Assembly (NCBI GenBank): GCA_965178525.1
Contig: CBCXVS010000029.1
Coordinates: forward strand, 1-38,255
DNA length: 38,255 nt
From: CBCXVS01 sp965178525
Lineage (GTDB): Bacteria; Tectomicrobia; Entotheonellia; Entotheonellales; Entotheonellaceae
Direction: 5' to 3'
This document shows positions 9,161 to 17,826 of the stretch, piece by piece. Within the stretch, counting starts at the first letter, position 1. Every line of letters starts with the position of its first letter. The notes below the pieces were generated by a model. That model saw nothing but the letters and a program-made list of their open reading frames with translations, made no database searches and was not told the origin of the DNA. The position numbers were made by a program, and so were the translations under genes.

Positions 9161-9280
9161 AAGAGACCTAAGAGGTTTAAATATCGACTCAAGCCAAGGG
9201 GTGAACAGCGGCTGAAGTTCGCCCAGTTTGCTGGCGCCTGCCGCTTCATCTACAACAAAATGATTTTCGGCAAAGTCTGA
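9161..9280 (+). pseudogene. N-terminal scrap of an IS200/IS605-type TnpB
   Basis: After the CinA-like gene, the frame reads KRFKYRLKPRGEQRLKFAQF then AGACRFIYNKMI, the standard opening of TnpB/OrfB proteins (FKYRLYPT-EQ...GCCRFVYN). It stops at TGA 9278-9280 after about 40 residues. There is no RuvC or zinc-finger region, so this is a dead leftover of an IS605-group element or of an RNA-guided nuclease gene. No hairpin end or omega-RNA-like end was recognised beside it. Confidence 0.65.
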
Positions 9281-9301
9281 GCAGAAGCATCGTCTGGTTC
9301 C

Positions 9302-9514
9302 CCCAAGAAAAAGAAACATGATGATTCCATACGAGACGATCTGCGACCGGATGAGGTGAAAGCGATGGTACAGGCGGCGCGCAAATCCGGACGACATCGA
9401 GTCCAGGAGCGAGGACACGACGCCAAACATCCCCTGCGGGGGCTGCAACTGCGGCTGCTTCGGGAACTCCAGCATACCTACCAGCCGGAGGCAACACATT
9501 GCGGAGCAACCTGA
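9302..9514 (+). pseudogene. Internally deleted tyrosine recombinase/phage integrase remnant
   Basis: The plus-strand frame ending at TGA 9512-9514 reads DLRPDEVKAMVQAARKSGRH and later HPLRGLQLRLLRELQ. In intact integrases of this type, the first segment opens the catalytic domain (LTPDEVEALI-AARKSGRYGHRD). The second corresponds to THPLSGRELRALRRLQRE about 60 residues later. The intervening region with the first catalytic Arg is gone and the C-terminal H-x-x-R/Tyr part is absent. It follows the TnpB scrap directly, marking 9.14-9.55 kb as a graveyard of mobile DNA. Confidence 0.55.
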
Positions 9515-9577
9515 ACGCATGGCCGCTGTGCTTGACCAGCACGGTTGATGGCCTTAAGCAAATAGGAGGAGGAATGC

Positions 9578-10525
9578 ATGGGAGTGTTGAAGGCCATCAC
9601 GATCGGGCTCATCATCGTAGACTTGGTGGGTCTATACTTAACGATCAATAAGATCTGGAGTCGCAAACATGAGCGCGCCGTAGCGGAGGCCCAATCGATC
9701 ATGGCGTTGGCCCTGGCCCTGGGCACCACCCTGCCATGGTTGATTAAATATCTCATTGCCAAAGATTGGGAGAGTTCGCTGGCCAACTCGCTAGAGTTGG
9801 TCGAGTTCGGGATTTTCTTTTTGATCGGTATGGGGCTTTGGGTGCCGGATCCGCAACGGCGTGGCCTTTGGGATAAGTTAAGGGCTGCGATCAAGCTGGA
9901 AAGGCAAGAAGCGGGTGATCTGGTCAAACGTTTGGTTCGGCCCGATGGGGCCAAGCTGATTATTGATATCCTTCACAGCGTGGCGATGATCGACCAGCAC
10001 TTGGATGATAAGGAACGTGAGTTTGTTGACGAGTTTGCTAAGTCATGGGGAATTGACTACAACGTTGACGAGTTGTTGCAGAAGGAATCTGACCAAGGAG
10101 GCGATTTCATCGCTTTACGCCAACTCGTGCATGAGTACTTAGCGATTCGTCCGCCAGCAGAGCAGGTGGCACAGCTGCGTGGCGTACTTGAAGCGCTGTC
10201 CAAGGTAGATGACGAGGTAGGAGAGGAAGAAACGCTTATATTAGCTAAGGTTTTTGGTATTCTCGATAGCTATTGCGGCGATGGGCATGTCTCAAGCGTT
10301 TCAGTGCTACTCGTGCCGCAAAGTCGCAACCAAGAATATGCGATTCGCAACCTGCTCAGCTATTCGGAAAGTATTAAGTGTCATGGTGGTACAGCATTCT
10401 TAGTGGGCAGCTATTACTCTGAAGCTTACGCCGAGATAGTTTGTGATAAATATTGCTCGATGAATTTCTTTACGATAGTTGATACTGCCAACGAAAACCA
10501 GGAACCGGAGAGTCTAGCTTATTAA
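9578..10525 (+). CDS. Membrane-anchored TerB-like protein of unknown function
   Basis: A 315-residue protein preceded by AGGAGGAG. The N-terminus has three hydrophobic helices at about 5-23, 43-60 and 72-89. A soluble region near 120-240 has TerB-like helices: IDILHSVAMIDQHLDDKERE with its acidic turn, and ALSKVDDEVGEEETLILAK. TerB domains bind metals and appear in tellurite/stress systems and in envelope-linked complexes. The last 75 residues (VSVLLVPQSRNQEYAIRNLL onward) form a separate conserved-looking segment that I do not recognise. A different TerC-family gene lies 6.5 kb away; no operon links them. Domain assignment of the TerB part is moderately sure, function unknown. Confidence 0.7.
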   Translation: MGVLKAITIGLIIVDLVGLYLTINKIWSRKHERAVAEAQSIMALALALGTTLPWLIKYLIAKDWESSLANSLELVEFGIFFLIGMGLWVPDPQRRGLWDKLRAAIKLERQEAGDLVKRLVRPDGAKLIIDILHSVAMIDQHLDDKEREFVDEFAKSWGIDYNVDELLQKESDQGGDFIALRQLVHEYLAIRPPAEQVAQLRGVLEALSKVDDEVGEEETLILAKVFGILDSYCGDGHVSSVSVLLVPQSRNQEYAIRNLLSYSESIKCHGGTAFLVGSYYSEAYAEIVCDKYCSMNFFTIVDTANENQEPESLAY

Positions 10526-10652
10526 CATCCGTCTTCTTTGGTCTAGCTACCCTATCGGTATACCGGTACCGCGCGTGTGTGTCAGAGAGCAACGCTACGC
10601 CAAATAAAGTGCAAAAATCACCGTCACTATGCGGGCAAAGTGATACCGTGCC

Positions 10653-10681
10653 TTGACAGAATGCGAAAAGAATTGGTATTT
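10653..10681 (+). promoter_or_regulatory. Candidate sigma-70 promoter of the DUF4143 ATPase
   Basis: A perfect TTGACA at 10653-10658 is followed after 17 bases by GTATTT (10676-10681), 32 bases before the ATG at 10714. The -10 is weak; the exact -35 and correct spacing support it. Confidence 0.45.
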
Positions 10682-10713
10682 TCGGGGTCATTAATCCCGA
10701 ATTGAGACGCAAA

Positions 10714-11877
10714 ATGGAATTTCAACCGCGCTTTTTTCCCACGCCAACCCAAAGCTTTTTTCTCTTTGGCCCTCGCGGTACGGGTAAATCCACCTGGTTA
10801 CGCCATCAATTTCCCGACGCGCTCGTGGTCGATTTGCTGTTACCGGAGGTCTACCGTGAGATGAGTGCACGGCCCGAACGGTTACGCCAACTCGTCTTGG
10901 GCACATCCGCCGCCCGTACGGTCGTGGTGGACGAAGTGCAACGGGTTCCAGAACTCCTCAACGTGGTCCACGACCTCATCGAACAGCCGGCACAGCGGCA
11001 ATTTATCCTCACCGGCTCCAGTGCCCGCAAACTCCGGCGGGGCGGCGTGGACCTCCTGGCGGGGCGTGCCTTGTACTATACGCTGCATCCCTTTATGGCA
11101 GTGGAATGGCCTGGGTTTGAACTCTCGACAGCTCTTACGAACGGCCTCATACCGTTGGTCATCGCATCACCCCAACCCGACGAAGTGCTGCGAGCCTACG
11201 CAGCTCTTTACCTGGGAGAAGAAGTCCGAGTAGAAGGATGGGCTCGCAACGTCGGCAACTTTGCCCGCTTCCTCGAAGTGATTAGCTTTTCACATGGCAA
11301 TGTCTTCAATATCAGCAATGTGGCGCGCGAGGGTCAAATTGAGCGAAAAACTGTAGCTGGCTATATCGAGGTCATCGAGGATCTGTTGTTGTCTTTCCGC
11401 CTCCCGGTATTTACCAAGCGTGCGCTACGGCAGACCAGCATGCATCCGAAATTTTACTTCTTTGATGCGGGTGTCTACAGATCGCTCCGGCCTCGGGGTC
11501 CCCTAGACCGCGCCGAGGAAATCGACGGTTGTGCCTTTGAGGGATTGGTCGCCCAACATCTCAGGGCTTGGCTCGCCTACTCGCGGCGGGATGCTCAGCT
11601 CTATTTCTGGCGTACCCGCTCGGGTGTGGAAGTCGATTTTATCGTGTATGGGGCAGATGGCTTTTGGGCTGTGGAAGTGAAAAACACCGCCAGCGTTCGG
11701 TCTCAAGACTTGAGAGCGTTGAAAAGATTTGTGAGCGACTATCCGGAATGTACCCCCCTCTTTCTGTATCGTGGTCAAGATGATTTGAACATTGATGGTA
11801 TCCGGTGTGTACCTGGAGAAACATTTTTGCGAGCTCTGTCGCCTGATCGGGGCCTGACGGACTGGCTGGAGGATTAG
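10714..11877 (+). CDS. AAA-family ATPase with DUF4143 domain
   Basis: A 387-residue protein of the COG1373 group. The Walker A motif FGPRGTGKST lies near residues 18-27 and a Walker B-like VVVDEVQRVPELL near 70-82. Then comes FILTGSSARKLRRGG, which is the sensor region. The C-terminal DUF4143 part contains KFYFFDAGVYRSL, FEGLVAQHLRAW and a restriction-endonuclease-like core FWRTRSGVEVDFIV...WAVEVKNT, where the D-EVK pattern resembles PD-(D/E)XK. These proteins are common, mobile and linked to stress or toxin-antitoxin-like roles, without a settled function. The frame is open from TTG 10702, but ATG 10714 is preferred. It stands alone with its own putative promoter. Confidence 0.88.
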   Translation: MEFQPRFFPTPTQSFFLFGPRGTGKSTWLRHQFPDALVVDLLLPEVYREMSARPERLRQLVLGTSAARTVVVDEVQRVPELLNVVHDLIEQPAQRQFILTGSSARKLRRGGVDLLAGRALYYTLHPFMAVEWPGFELSTALTNGLIPLVIASPQPDEVLRAYAALYLGEEVRVEGWARNVGNFARFLEVISFSHGNVFNISNVAREGQIERKTVAGYIEVIEDLLLSFRLPVFTKRALRQTSMHPKFYFFDAGVYRSLRPRGPLDRAEEIDGCAFEGLVAQHLRAWLAYSRRDAQLYFWRTRSGVEVDFIVYGADGFWAVEVKNTASVRSQDLRALKRFVSDYPECTPLFLYRGQDDLNIDGIRCVPGETFLRALSPDRGLTDWLED

Positions 11878-11966
11878 GGCGACGAATGGGATGTGCTACA
11901 ATCAGTACCGCTAACGTGTATGCGTAGCAGGGTCAGGGAAATCCAAAAGGGCAGCAGGGGGAAATC

Positions 11967-13373
11967 ATGGCCGAGGAACAGCAGAGGTGTGATCTCATTG
12001 TCATCGGCGGCGGGCCGGGCGGCTACGTCGCGGCGATTCGGGCGGCCCAATTGGGCATGCAAGTGGCGTTGGTCGAGCAGGATGCCCTGGGCGGTATCTG
12101 TTTGAACTGGGGCTGTATCCCGACCAAAGCGCTGCTCCGCAACGCCGAGATCTACCAGCTCATACAACGCGGGGAAGAATTCGGACTGCTCTGTGACAAT
12201 GTGCGCCTGGATTTCGAGAAGATGATCGCACGTAGCCGTCAGGTCGCGGACCGTTTGGCCAAAGGCGTGGCCTTTTTGATGCGCAAAAACAAGATTCGGG
12301 TGTTCAATGGGCAAGGACGCCTGGCCAGGGCTGGCGTGGTCACCGTGCATGATGCCGATGGGGCGCCGAGTGCCACCCTGCGTGCGCCGCATGTTGTGCT
12401 GGCGACAGGGGCGCGGCCTCGGGAGTTGCCGGGATTGCCGTTCGATCATCCGCATGTGCTGAACAGTACTGAGGCGATGCTCTTGCCCGAGGTGCCGGAG
12501 TCGCTCGTGATTATTGGGGCGGGCGCCATTGGCGTGGAATTTGCATATCTCTATAACACCTTTGGAAGCCAGGTGACGCTGGTGGAAATGTTGCCGCAGA
12601 TTCTGCCCCAAGAAGACCACGAGATCAGCCAATTCCTACATCAATCGCTCACGCGGCGCGGCATGGAGATCTTCGTCGAGAGTCGAGTTGACCGTGCGAC
12701 ATTGACGGACACAGGTGTTAGCGTGCAAGTGCAGAGGCCGGAAGGTCCGCTGACGATCGAGGGTTCTAAATTCCTGGTCGCGATTGGCGTGCGGGGCAAT
12801 ATCGAATCGTTGGGCCTCGACAACGCTGGGGTGCGCAGTGACCGTGGGTTCATTCCGGTTGATGAGCAATGCCGCACCAACGTCCCAGGCATTTATGCGA
12901 TTGGGGACGTCAACGGCCCTCCCTGCTTGGCGCATGTGGCCTCCGCCGAAGCCATGGCTACGGTCGAAGCCATGGCCGGGCAGGACACACTTGGCATCAA
13001 TCGCCACAATATTCCGGCGTGCACCTATTGTCAGCCGCAGGTGGCCAGCATCGGGTTGACGGAAAACGCCGCCCGTGAGGCTGGCCACACGATCCGGGTG
13101 GGGCGTTTTCCATTTACGGCCAGCGGCAAAGCCCTGGCCGTGGGTGAAAGCGAGGGGCTGGTCAAAGTGATTTTCGATGCGGAAAGCGACGAACTGCTCG
13201 GCGCCCATATCATCGGGTCGGAGGCCACGGACCTCATTGCCGAGGTGGGCATTGCGCGCACACTCGAAACCACCCATTACGAAATTTTGAAAACGGTGCA
13301 TGCGCATCCGACCCTCTCCGAAGCGATTATGGAAGCGGTGGGTGATGCCTACGATGAAGCCATTCACATATGA
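11967..13373 (+). CDS. lpdA: Dihydrolipoyl dehydrogenase (E3)
   Basis: A 468-residue FAD-dependent disulfide oxidoreductase that reoxidises the lipoyl group of 2-oxoacid dehydrogenase complexes or the glycine cleavage system with NAD+. FAD binding is IVIGGGPGGYVAAIRAAQLG near residues 11-30. The redox pair is GGICLNWGCIPTK with Cys45 and Cys50. The NAD site is IIGAGAIGVEFAYLY near 180, and the C-terminal catalytic His-Glu is in HAHPTLSEA. The start is supported by GGGGGAAA shortly before ATG 11967. No E1 or E2 gene is adjacent, so it may serve several complexes. A TACAAT at 11896-11901 could be its -10 element. Confidence 0.95.
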   Translation: MAEEQQRCDLIVIGGGPGGYVAAIRAAQLGMQVALVEQDALGGICLNWGCIPTKALLRNAEIYQLIQRGEEFGLLCDNVRLDFEKMIARSRQVADRLAKGVAFLMRKNKIRVFNGQGRLARAGVVTVHDADGAPSATLRAPHVVLATGARPRELPGLPFDHPHVLNSTEAMLLPEVPESLVIIGAGAIGVEFAYLYNTFGSQVTLVEMLPQILPQEDHEISQFLHQSLTRRGMEIFVESRVDRATLTDTGVSVQVQRPEGPLTIEGSKFLVAIGVRGNIESLGLDNAGVRSDRGFIPVDEQCRTNVPGIYAIGDVNGPPCLAHVASAEAMATVEAMAGQDTLGINRHNIPACTYCQPQVASIGLTENAAREAGHTIRVGRFPFTASGKALAVGESEGLVKVIFDAESDELLGAHIIGSEATDLIAEVGIARTLETTHYEILKTVHAHPTLSEAIMEAVGDAYDEAIHI

Positions 13374-13544
13374 GACTCAAGACGTCGGCGCTTGCGTTGA
13401 CCCCGGTGCCGGTTCTATGATAGATCATGAATTACCACCTTCCTAACCCCCGGTGCGAACCGGGATACATGCCGATAGGTGAGAATTCGTATACCGACCG
13501 AGGCTCTGCGGAGCGGTCGCACGCGTAAGAGAAGGAGAGGTACC

Positions 13545-15179
13545 GTGGGACAAGTGTATGGTTATGAACTCGCCGCGCGCGCCTTGCAAAATGAGGGCGC
13601 GGACACCATGTTCTTTATCATGGGGGGTCCGATGTTGGGAACCCAGGACACGTGCCGCAAGCTGGGCATGCGTGTCATCGACGTCCGGCACGAGCAGGCC
13701 GCGGCCATGATGGCCAATGCCTATGCCCGTGTGACCGGCAAAGCCGGCGTGTGCTCGACGGCCTCGGGTCCGGCGGCGACCAATTTGCTCACCGGCCTGG
13801 CGCACGCCCTCACCGATGCGGCGCCGATTGTCGCCTTCGGGGGCGCCAGCCCGATTCATCATTTTCACACGGAAGCCTTTCAGGAAGTCGATCAGCTCAG
13901 CATGATGCGTCCGGCCGTGAAATGGGCCGGCCAGGCCATTAGTCCGAAGCGCATGCCGGAGTATGTCAACATCGCCTATCGGCATGCTATGAACGGCCGC
14001 ATGGGACCGGCTTATCTCGATCTGCCCGGGGATGTGTTGTACAGCCAGGTGGATGAAGACGATGTGGTCTGGCCGGAGCCGGCGAAGACGCACCACCGGG
14101 TGCTGGGTGATCCGGGTTTGGTGCAGGATGCGGTCAATGCGCTTGCCAGAGCCGAGCGGCCTCTGATCGTGAGTGGGACGGGCATCATCTGGTCGCAGGC
14201 TTCGGACGAGTTGGAGCAATTTGTCAACGAGACCGGCATCCCCTTCTTTACCACGCCCCAGGGCCGTGGCGCCGTGCCGGAGGATCACCCGCGTTGTTTC
14301 CTCAGTGCGCGCTCTATGGCGTTCCGCGAAGCCGATGTGATGGTCTTCCTCGCCACACGGTTCAATTACGTCATTTCCCACGGGCAAGCGCCGCGATTTA
14401 ACCCAGATGCCAAGGTTATTCAGGTCAACATTGACCCGACGGAAATCGGCCGTAATCGCCCGGTGGATATCGGCATTGTCGGCGACGCCAAAGCGGTTCT
14501 GAAGCAGATGTTGGAGCTGGTGTCCGGTAAGTTTGAGCCGCAGAAAGAGACGCCCTGGGTGTCGGCCCTGCGTGAGCAAGACCTGAAGGGGCAGGCGCGG
14601 CTCGAGCCGTTCCTGAACTCGGACGAGGAACCGATCCACCCGCTGCGGCTGTGCAAGGAGGTGCGGGATTTCTTGGATCGTGATGCCATTCTGGTGGTGG
14701 ATGGCCAGGAAATTTTGAATTATGGCCGCCAGTCCATCCCGACGTATCGGCCCGGGCATCGCCTCAATTCCGGCTCTTTCGGCACCATGGGCGTGGGTGT
14801 TCCCTTTGGTGTTGGCGCCAAAGTTGGCCAGCCGGACAAACAGGTGCTCGTCCTACACGGCGATGGTTCCTTCGGCATGAACGCCATGGAGATGGATACG
14901 GCCGCACGCCATCACATCCCCATTGTTACGGTGATCAGTCTCAACGGCGGGTGGACGGCTGACCCCGAGGGCGACAAGGTGGGGCGCGCGTTGGGGTATC
15001 AGCGCTACGAAAAGATGATGGATGCCTTCGGCGGTCATGGTGAGTACGTGGAAAAGCCCTCGGAGATTCGCTCGGCCCTGGAGCGCGCTTTTGCCTCGGG
15101 CAAGGCGGCTATCGTCAACGTGAAAACAGACTTCCGGGCCCGTGCGACGACGCTGCGTTTTACGGACTACACGACATGA
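13545..15179 (+). CDS. ThDP-dependent enzyme of the acetolactate synthase / oxalyl-CoA decarboxylase family
   Basis: A 544-residue thiamine-diphosphate enzyme. It has the activating Glu in DVRHEQAAAMMANAYARV, the three-domain layout, and the metal/ThDP motif GDGSFGMNAMEMDTAARH...VISLNGG near the C-terminus. Resemblance to oxalyl-CoA decarboxylase or 2-hydroxyacyl-CoA lyase is suggested by QEVDQLSMMRPAVKWA, GRMGPAYLDLPGD, ATRFNYVISHG and RLNSGSFGTMGVGV; acetolactate synthases share the fold, so the substrate is undecided. The open frame reaches upstream to 13479, but AAGGAGAGG four to ten bases before GTG 13545 fixes the start. No small regulatory subunit is adjacent, which argues against a typical AHAS. 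The 3' side meets a heptamer-repeat element. Confidence 0.88.
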   Translation: MGQVYGYELAARALQNEGADTMFFIMGGPMLGTQDTCRKLGMRVIDVRHEQAAAMMANAYARVTGKAGVCSTASGPAATNLLTGLAHALTDAAPIVAFGGASPIHHFHTEAFQEVDQLSMMRPAVKWAGQAISPKRMPEYVNIAYRHAMNGRMGPAYLDLPGDVLYSQVDEDDVVWPEPAKTHHRVLGDPGLVQDAVNALARAERPLIVSGTGIIWSQASDELEQFVNETGIPFFTTPQGRGAVPEDHPRCFLSARSMAFREADVMVFLATRFNYVISHGQAPRFNPDAKVIQVNIDPTEIGRNRPVDIGIVGDAKAVLKQMLELVSGKFEPQKETPWVSALREQDLKGQARLEPFLNSDEEPIHPLRLCKEVRDFLDRDAILVVDGQEILNYGRQSIPTYRPGHRLNSGSFGTMGVGVPFGVGAKVGQPDKQVLVLHGDGSFGMNAMEMDTAARHHIPIVTVISLNGGWTADPEGDKVGRALGYQRYEKMMDAFGGHGEYVEKPSEIRSALERAFASGKAAIVNVKTDFRARATTLRFTDYTT

Positions 15180-15186
15180 GGTGAAG

Positions 15187-15280
15187 TTTTCAGCTTTCAG
15201 CTTTCAGCCGTCAGCTAAAACGGTGCACAACGTGCGCCCTACAAAAAGCTGAGAGCTCATAGCTGAGAGCTGACAGCTTA
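15187..15280. repeat. Heptanucleotide repeat array arranged as an inverted repeat
   Basis: The left arm (15187-15216) repeats TTTCAGC units; the right arm (15248-15280) repeats the complementary AGCTGAG/AGCTGAC units. Between them is a GGTGCAC...GTGCGCC pairing centre. The whole could fold as a long hairpin at the end of the ThDP gene and at the 3' end of the broken regulator, whose last codons (KLSALSYELSAFC) are encoded by it. It resembles the short tandem heptamer repeats known from cyanobacteria and other large genomes. Confidence 0.7.
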
Positions 15281-17826
15281 CAAAGGACAATAGTCCGCCC
15301 AAAGGACGTTATGTTCACATCCGGAGGCTCACGATGGGCGGCAATCTCACCGAGGAGCCGCAGCGTCCATGCCTGCCCGCCGCGATTCTTTTGCGTACCA
15401 GTCAGATCGAGCGCGTGCCTAGCATGTACGCTCGCATCCTCCAGGCGGCCGGCTAGCAGATGGGCCTCACTTCGCATAGAAAGGACGCGCCCATCGGAAC
15501 CTCTACGCGAGGCTTCGTGCTCCAGCAGGCGAAGGGCCTCATCGACACGTCCGGAAAGGGCAGAGGCGTAGATCAAAAGTATCGTAATAGGAGGAATCCA
15601 GATCGGGATGTTGGCGGCGTTGGAGTGTTCCAGGGCACGTTCGAGCACAGTGATGGCCTGATGGACTTCGCCCTGGTGGAGGAGCAGCCAACCGAGCCCA
15701 AACTGTGCCCAAATGAGACTGCCGATATGATCAACCTCCTCGGCAATCCGGACCGCTTCTTCTGCATGCATGTGCCCCTCGGCAAATGTTCCCAGTGCCG
15801 CCAAACTTCGGACCAACCAGGTACTACAGGCGTGTACGGAGGGGAAGATCACCAAGCCAGAGCGCTCATAACGCTGCTCACCCTCAAGGGAGGCAATGGC
15901 CTGCCGTAAGACGTCCGTCGCCCGGCGATAGTCGCCCCGTCAGTTGTAGACCATGCCCAAGTAACGCTGGACGGTCACCTGCACGGTCGCATCCCCGCTG
16001 GCCACCGCAAGCGCGAGAGCGCGTTGACAGTACTCAAGAGCACGATCAGAGTCGCGCTCATGAGTACCGAAATAGTGGGCCATAGCCGCCACGACGTGAC
16101 CGAGTCTGCGTTGATTGCCGAGCCTTTCGGCCAGGGGTTCGGCCTCGCGGAGGAAGGCGAAGCCCCGCTCGAAGGCGTTAAGCGCCACGAGCGCCTGATG
16201 CAGATCCCAGCGAAGATCAATGGCCTGCTCAAGCCTATCGCGGCGTTCTGGCAGATGTTGCAGGGCGTCTAAGGCGTGTTTAAAACACGTCACGGACTCC
16301 CAATATGCCGAGCGCGCTATCGCTTTCGTCCCTGCTTGTTGGTAGTAGACGAGCGCCATGTCCCAGAGTTCACCGTGCAAGGCATGGTGAGCTACCAGCT
16401 CGGGCTGGGTCGCAGCCGTCTCGGGAAAATGCTCCGCCAACACCTGGGCAATGCGCTGGTGATACTGCTGCCGCGTGCTTTTCAACAGCGCTTGATAGGC
16501 GGCGTCCTGAATCAGGGCGTGTTTGAAGAGGTAGGTCGCCCGCGGCGGTAGGCCGCGTTGATAGAGGAGTTCGGCCTGCACCAAGCGGCTCAACTCGTGC
16601 TGCAAGGTGGACTCATCCCATGGCGTCAGCATCTGCAGCAAGGCATACGAAAACTCTCGTCCAATCGTTGCTGCTAATTGCACCACACCTTTGGCGGTCG
16701 CCAAGCGGTCGAGGCGGGCCATCAACAGGTCTTGGAGCGTCGTGGGGATGGTCAAGGTGGGCTGATCACCTGCCTCTAGGATCATCTTGGTGACTTCTTC
16801 GACAAAGAGCGGCACCCCATCGGTGCTGGCCACAATCTGCTGCCGCACGGTGGCCGGCAACTCGTGCGCGCCTGCTACCAATCCGATCATCTCCTGCACC
16901 CGTTCCAGCCTGAGCCGATCGAGGGGCACGGGCGTCACATGGGCCCGCATGATCCACGACGGCTATACCGTGGGCCGACACGTAACCACCGTGAGGAGTG
17001 CCGCCGTCGGACTTTGATCGACGAGCCGCTCCAGGAACTCGGGTGTCGAGGGATCGATCCAGTGCAGATCTTCCACGATGAAGGGTACGGGGTGTTGTGC
17101 AGCCAGCTCTAGGACAAGGCTAAGCAGCGTGATCAACGTCTTTTGGCGTTGCTGCTCTGGTGTCAGGGCTAGTCCGAAGTTCCTCCCGTGATTCGGCGAC
17201 AACTTGTCGAAATAAAAACTCAAAAGCCTGAAACGAATTGACCTTTGTTCCCATGTAAATCGCAAAATTTTCGCTCCTATTCTGCACCATGGGCTTGACA
17301 TCGTCTGCAAACGTATGACCATAAGCCATGTCGTTTCAGGAGGTTGGATTGTTCCCATGTAAATGGACTTTTGAATTGGGCCAACCTGTTGATCTACTTA
17401 ACCCTCCGCCTATTCTGCCAGGGGAACTTCGGGCTAGTGGCGGCGAACCATCCTCCGGCAGAGACAGCGCCAGAAGCGTGGCCAGCAGTGGAATCGTCTC
17501 CTCCACGGGAAGTTGCACCTGTTCCAAAACGCGTGTCATTTTGGCGCGCTTCGTTTTTGCGGACTCATCCGGCTGCCACTGGAATATGCGTGGGAACAGT
17601 TCGATTAGCGGCCAGAACGCCATATGTTGGTCAGTTGACGGCGAGCAGGCTCAGGCTCTATCACCTGTGCAGGGTATTCCGGCTCAATCGCACGCGCTAT
17701 AACATCTGGCCGGAGTTTCTCCTCTGCCTCGACGGCTGTTTCCTCCTCGATCACCGTTACAGATACAGCGAAGCGATAGCCATGGCCGTGCAGGGTCCGA
17801 ATGATGCGCTGTGCCCGTCCATTGGA
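15211..17826 (-). pseudogene. Broken winged-helix / (cyclase) / AAA-ATPase / TPR signalling protein
   Basis: The remains run as one ordered gene. At 17826-17625: the end of an OmpR-type winged helix (QRIIRTLHGHGYRFAV), an acidic linker, and EPARRQLT, the usual entry to a class III cyclase domain. The cyclase and Walker A region are deleted. At 17620-17438: FWPLIELFPRIF to PEDGSPPLA. A 261-bp element with CTAG duplication then interrupts. At 17168-16966: LTPEQQRQKTL, FIVEDLHWIDP (Walker B) and VTCRP. An in-frame TAG follows at 16963-16965 (Gln expected), then the ATPase lid and TPR helices. An in-frame TGA lies at 15940-15942 where YNWRGDY is expected, and TPR helices continue to 15211 inside a repeat. 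Such LuxR/AfsR-like proteins regulate transcription or make cAMP; this copy is dead. Confidence 0.88.
17173..17433. mobile_element. 261-bp non-autonomous insertion (MITE-like) with CTAG target duplication
   Basis: The ends are inverted repeats: TCCGAAGTTCCTC going in from the left, CCCGAAGTTCCCC from the right (11 of 13 match). Both sides carry the tetramer CTAG (17169-17172 and 17434-17437). Removing the element and one CTAG restores the interrupted reading frame exactly, giving SPPLALTPEQQRQ. The left 73 bases recur at 38183-38255 with one mismatch, next to another CTAG. A minus-strand frame through the left end (SFQAFEFLFRQVVAESREEL) probably is a transposase C-terminus. A 16-base direct repeat TTGTTCCCATGTAAAT lies at 17245 and 17349. 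A four-base YTAR-like target fits IS5-type transposases, but the family is not proven. Confidence 0.85.

Noticed and set aside
8323..9249. 308-codon open frame on the minus strand
   Set aside because: Antisense shadow of the CinA-like gene. The GC-rich third positions keep it open, and its His/Arg/Gln-rich translation is typical of shadows.
12636..13367. 243-codon minus-strand frame
   Set aside because: Antisense to lipoamide dehydrogenase, whose motifs are all present.
13417..13428. ATGAT-AG-ATCAT palindrome upstream of the ThDP gene as an operator
   Set aside because: Only five-base arms, no adjacent regulator and no well-spaced promoter to anchor it.
13443..14759. 438-codon open frame on the minus strand
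   Set aside because: It is the antisense shadow of the ThDP enzyme, has no family resemblance and no ribosome binding site. The plus-strand gene has complete catalytic motifs.
15940..15942. In-frame TGA in the TPR part of the broken regulator as a second selenocysteine
   Set aside because: The expected residue is Trp (YNWRGDY), not a redox Cys. The gene carries several other lesions, including a TAG, so simple nonsense mutation is far likelier.
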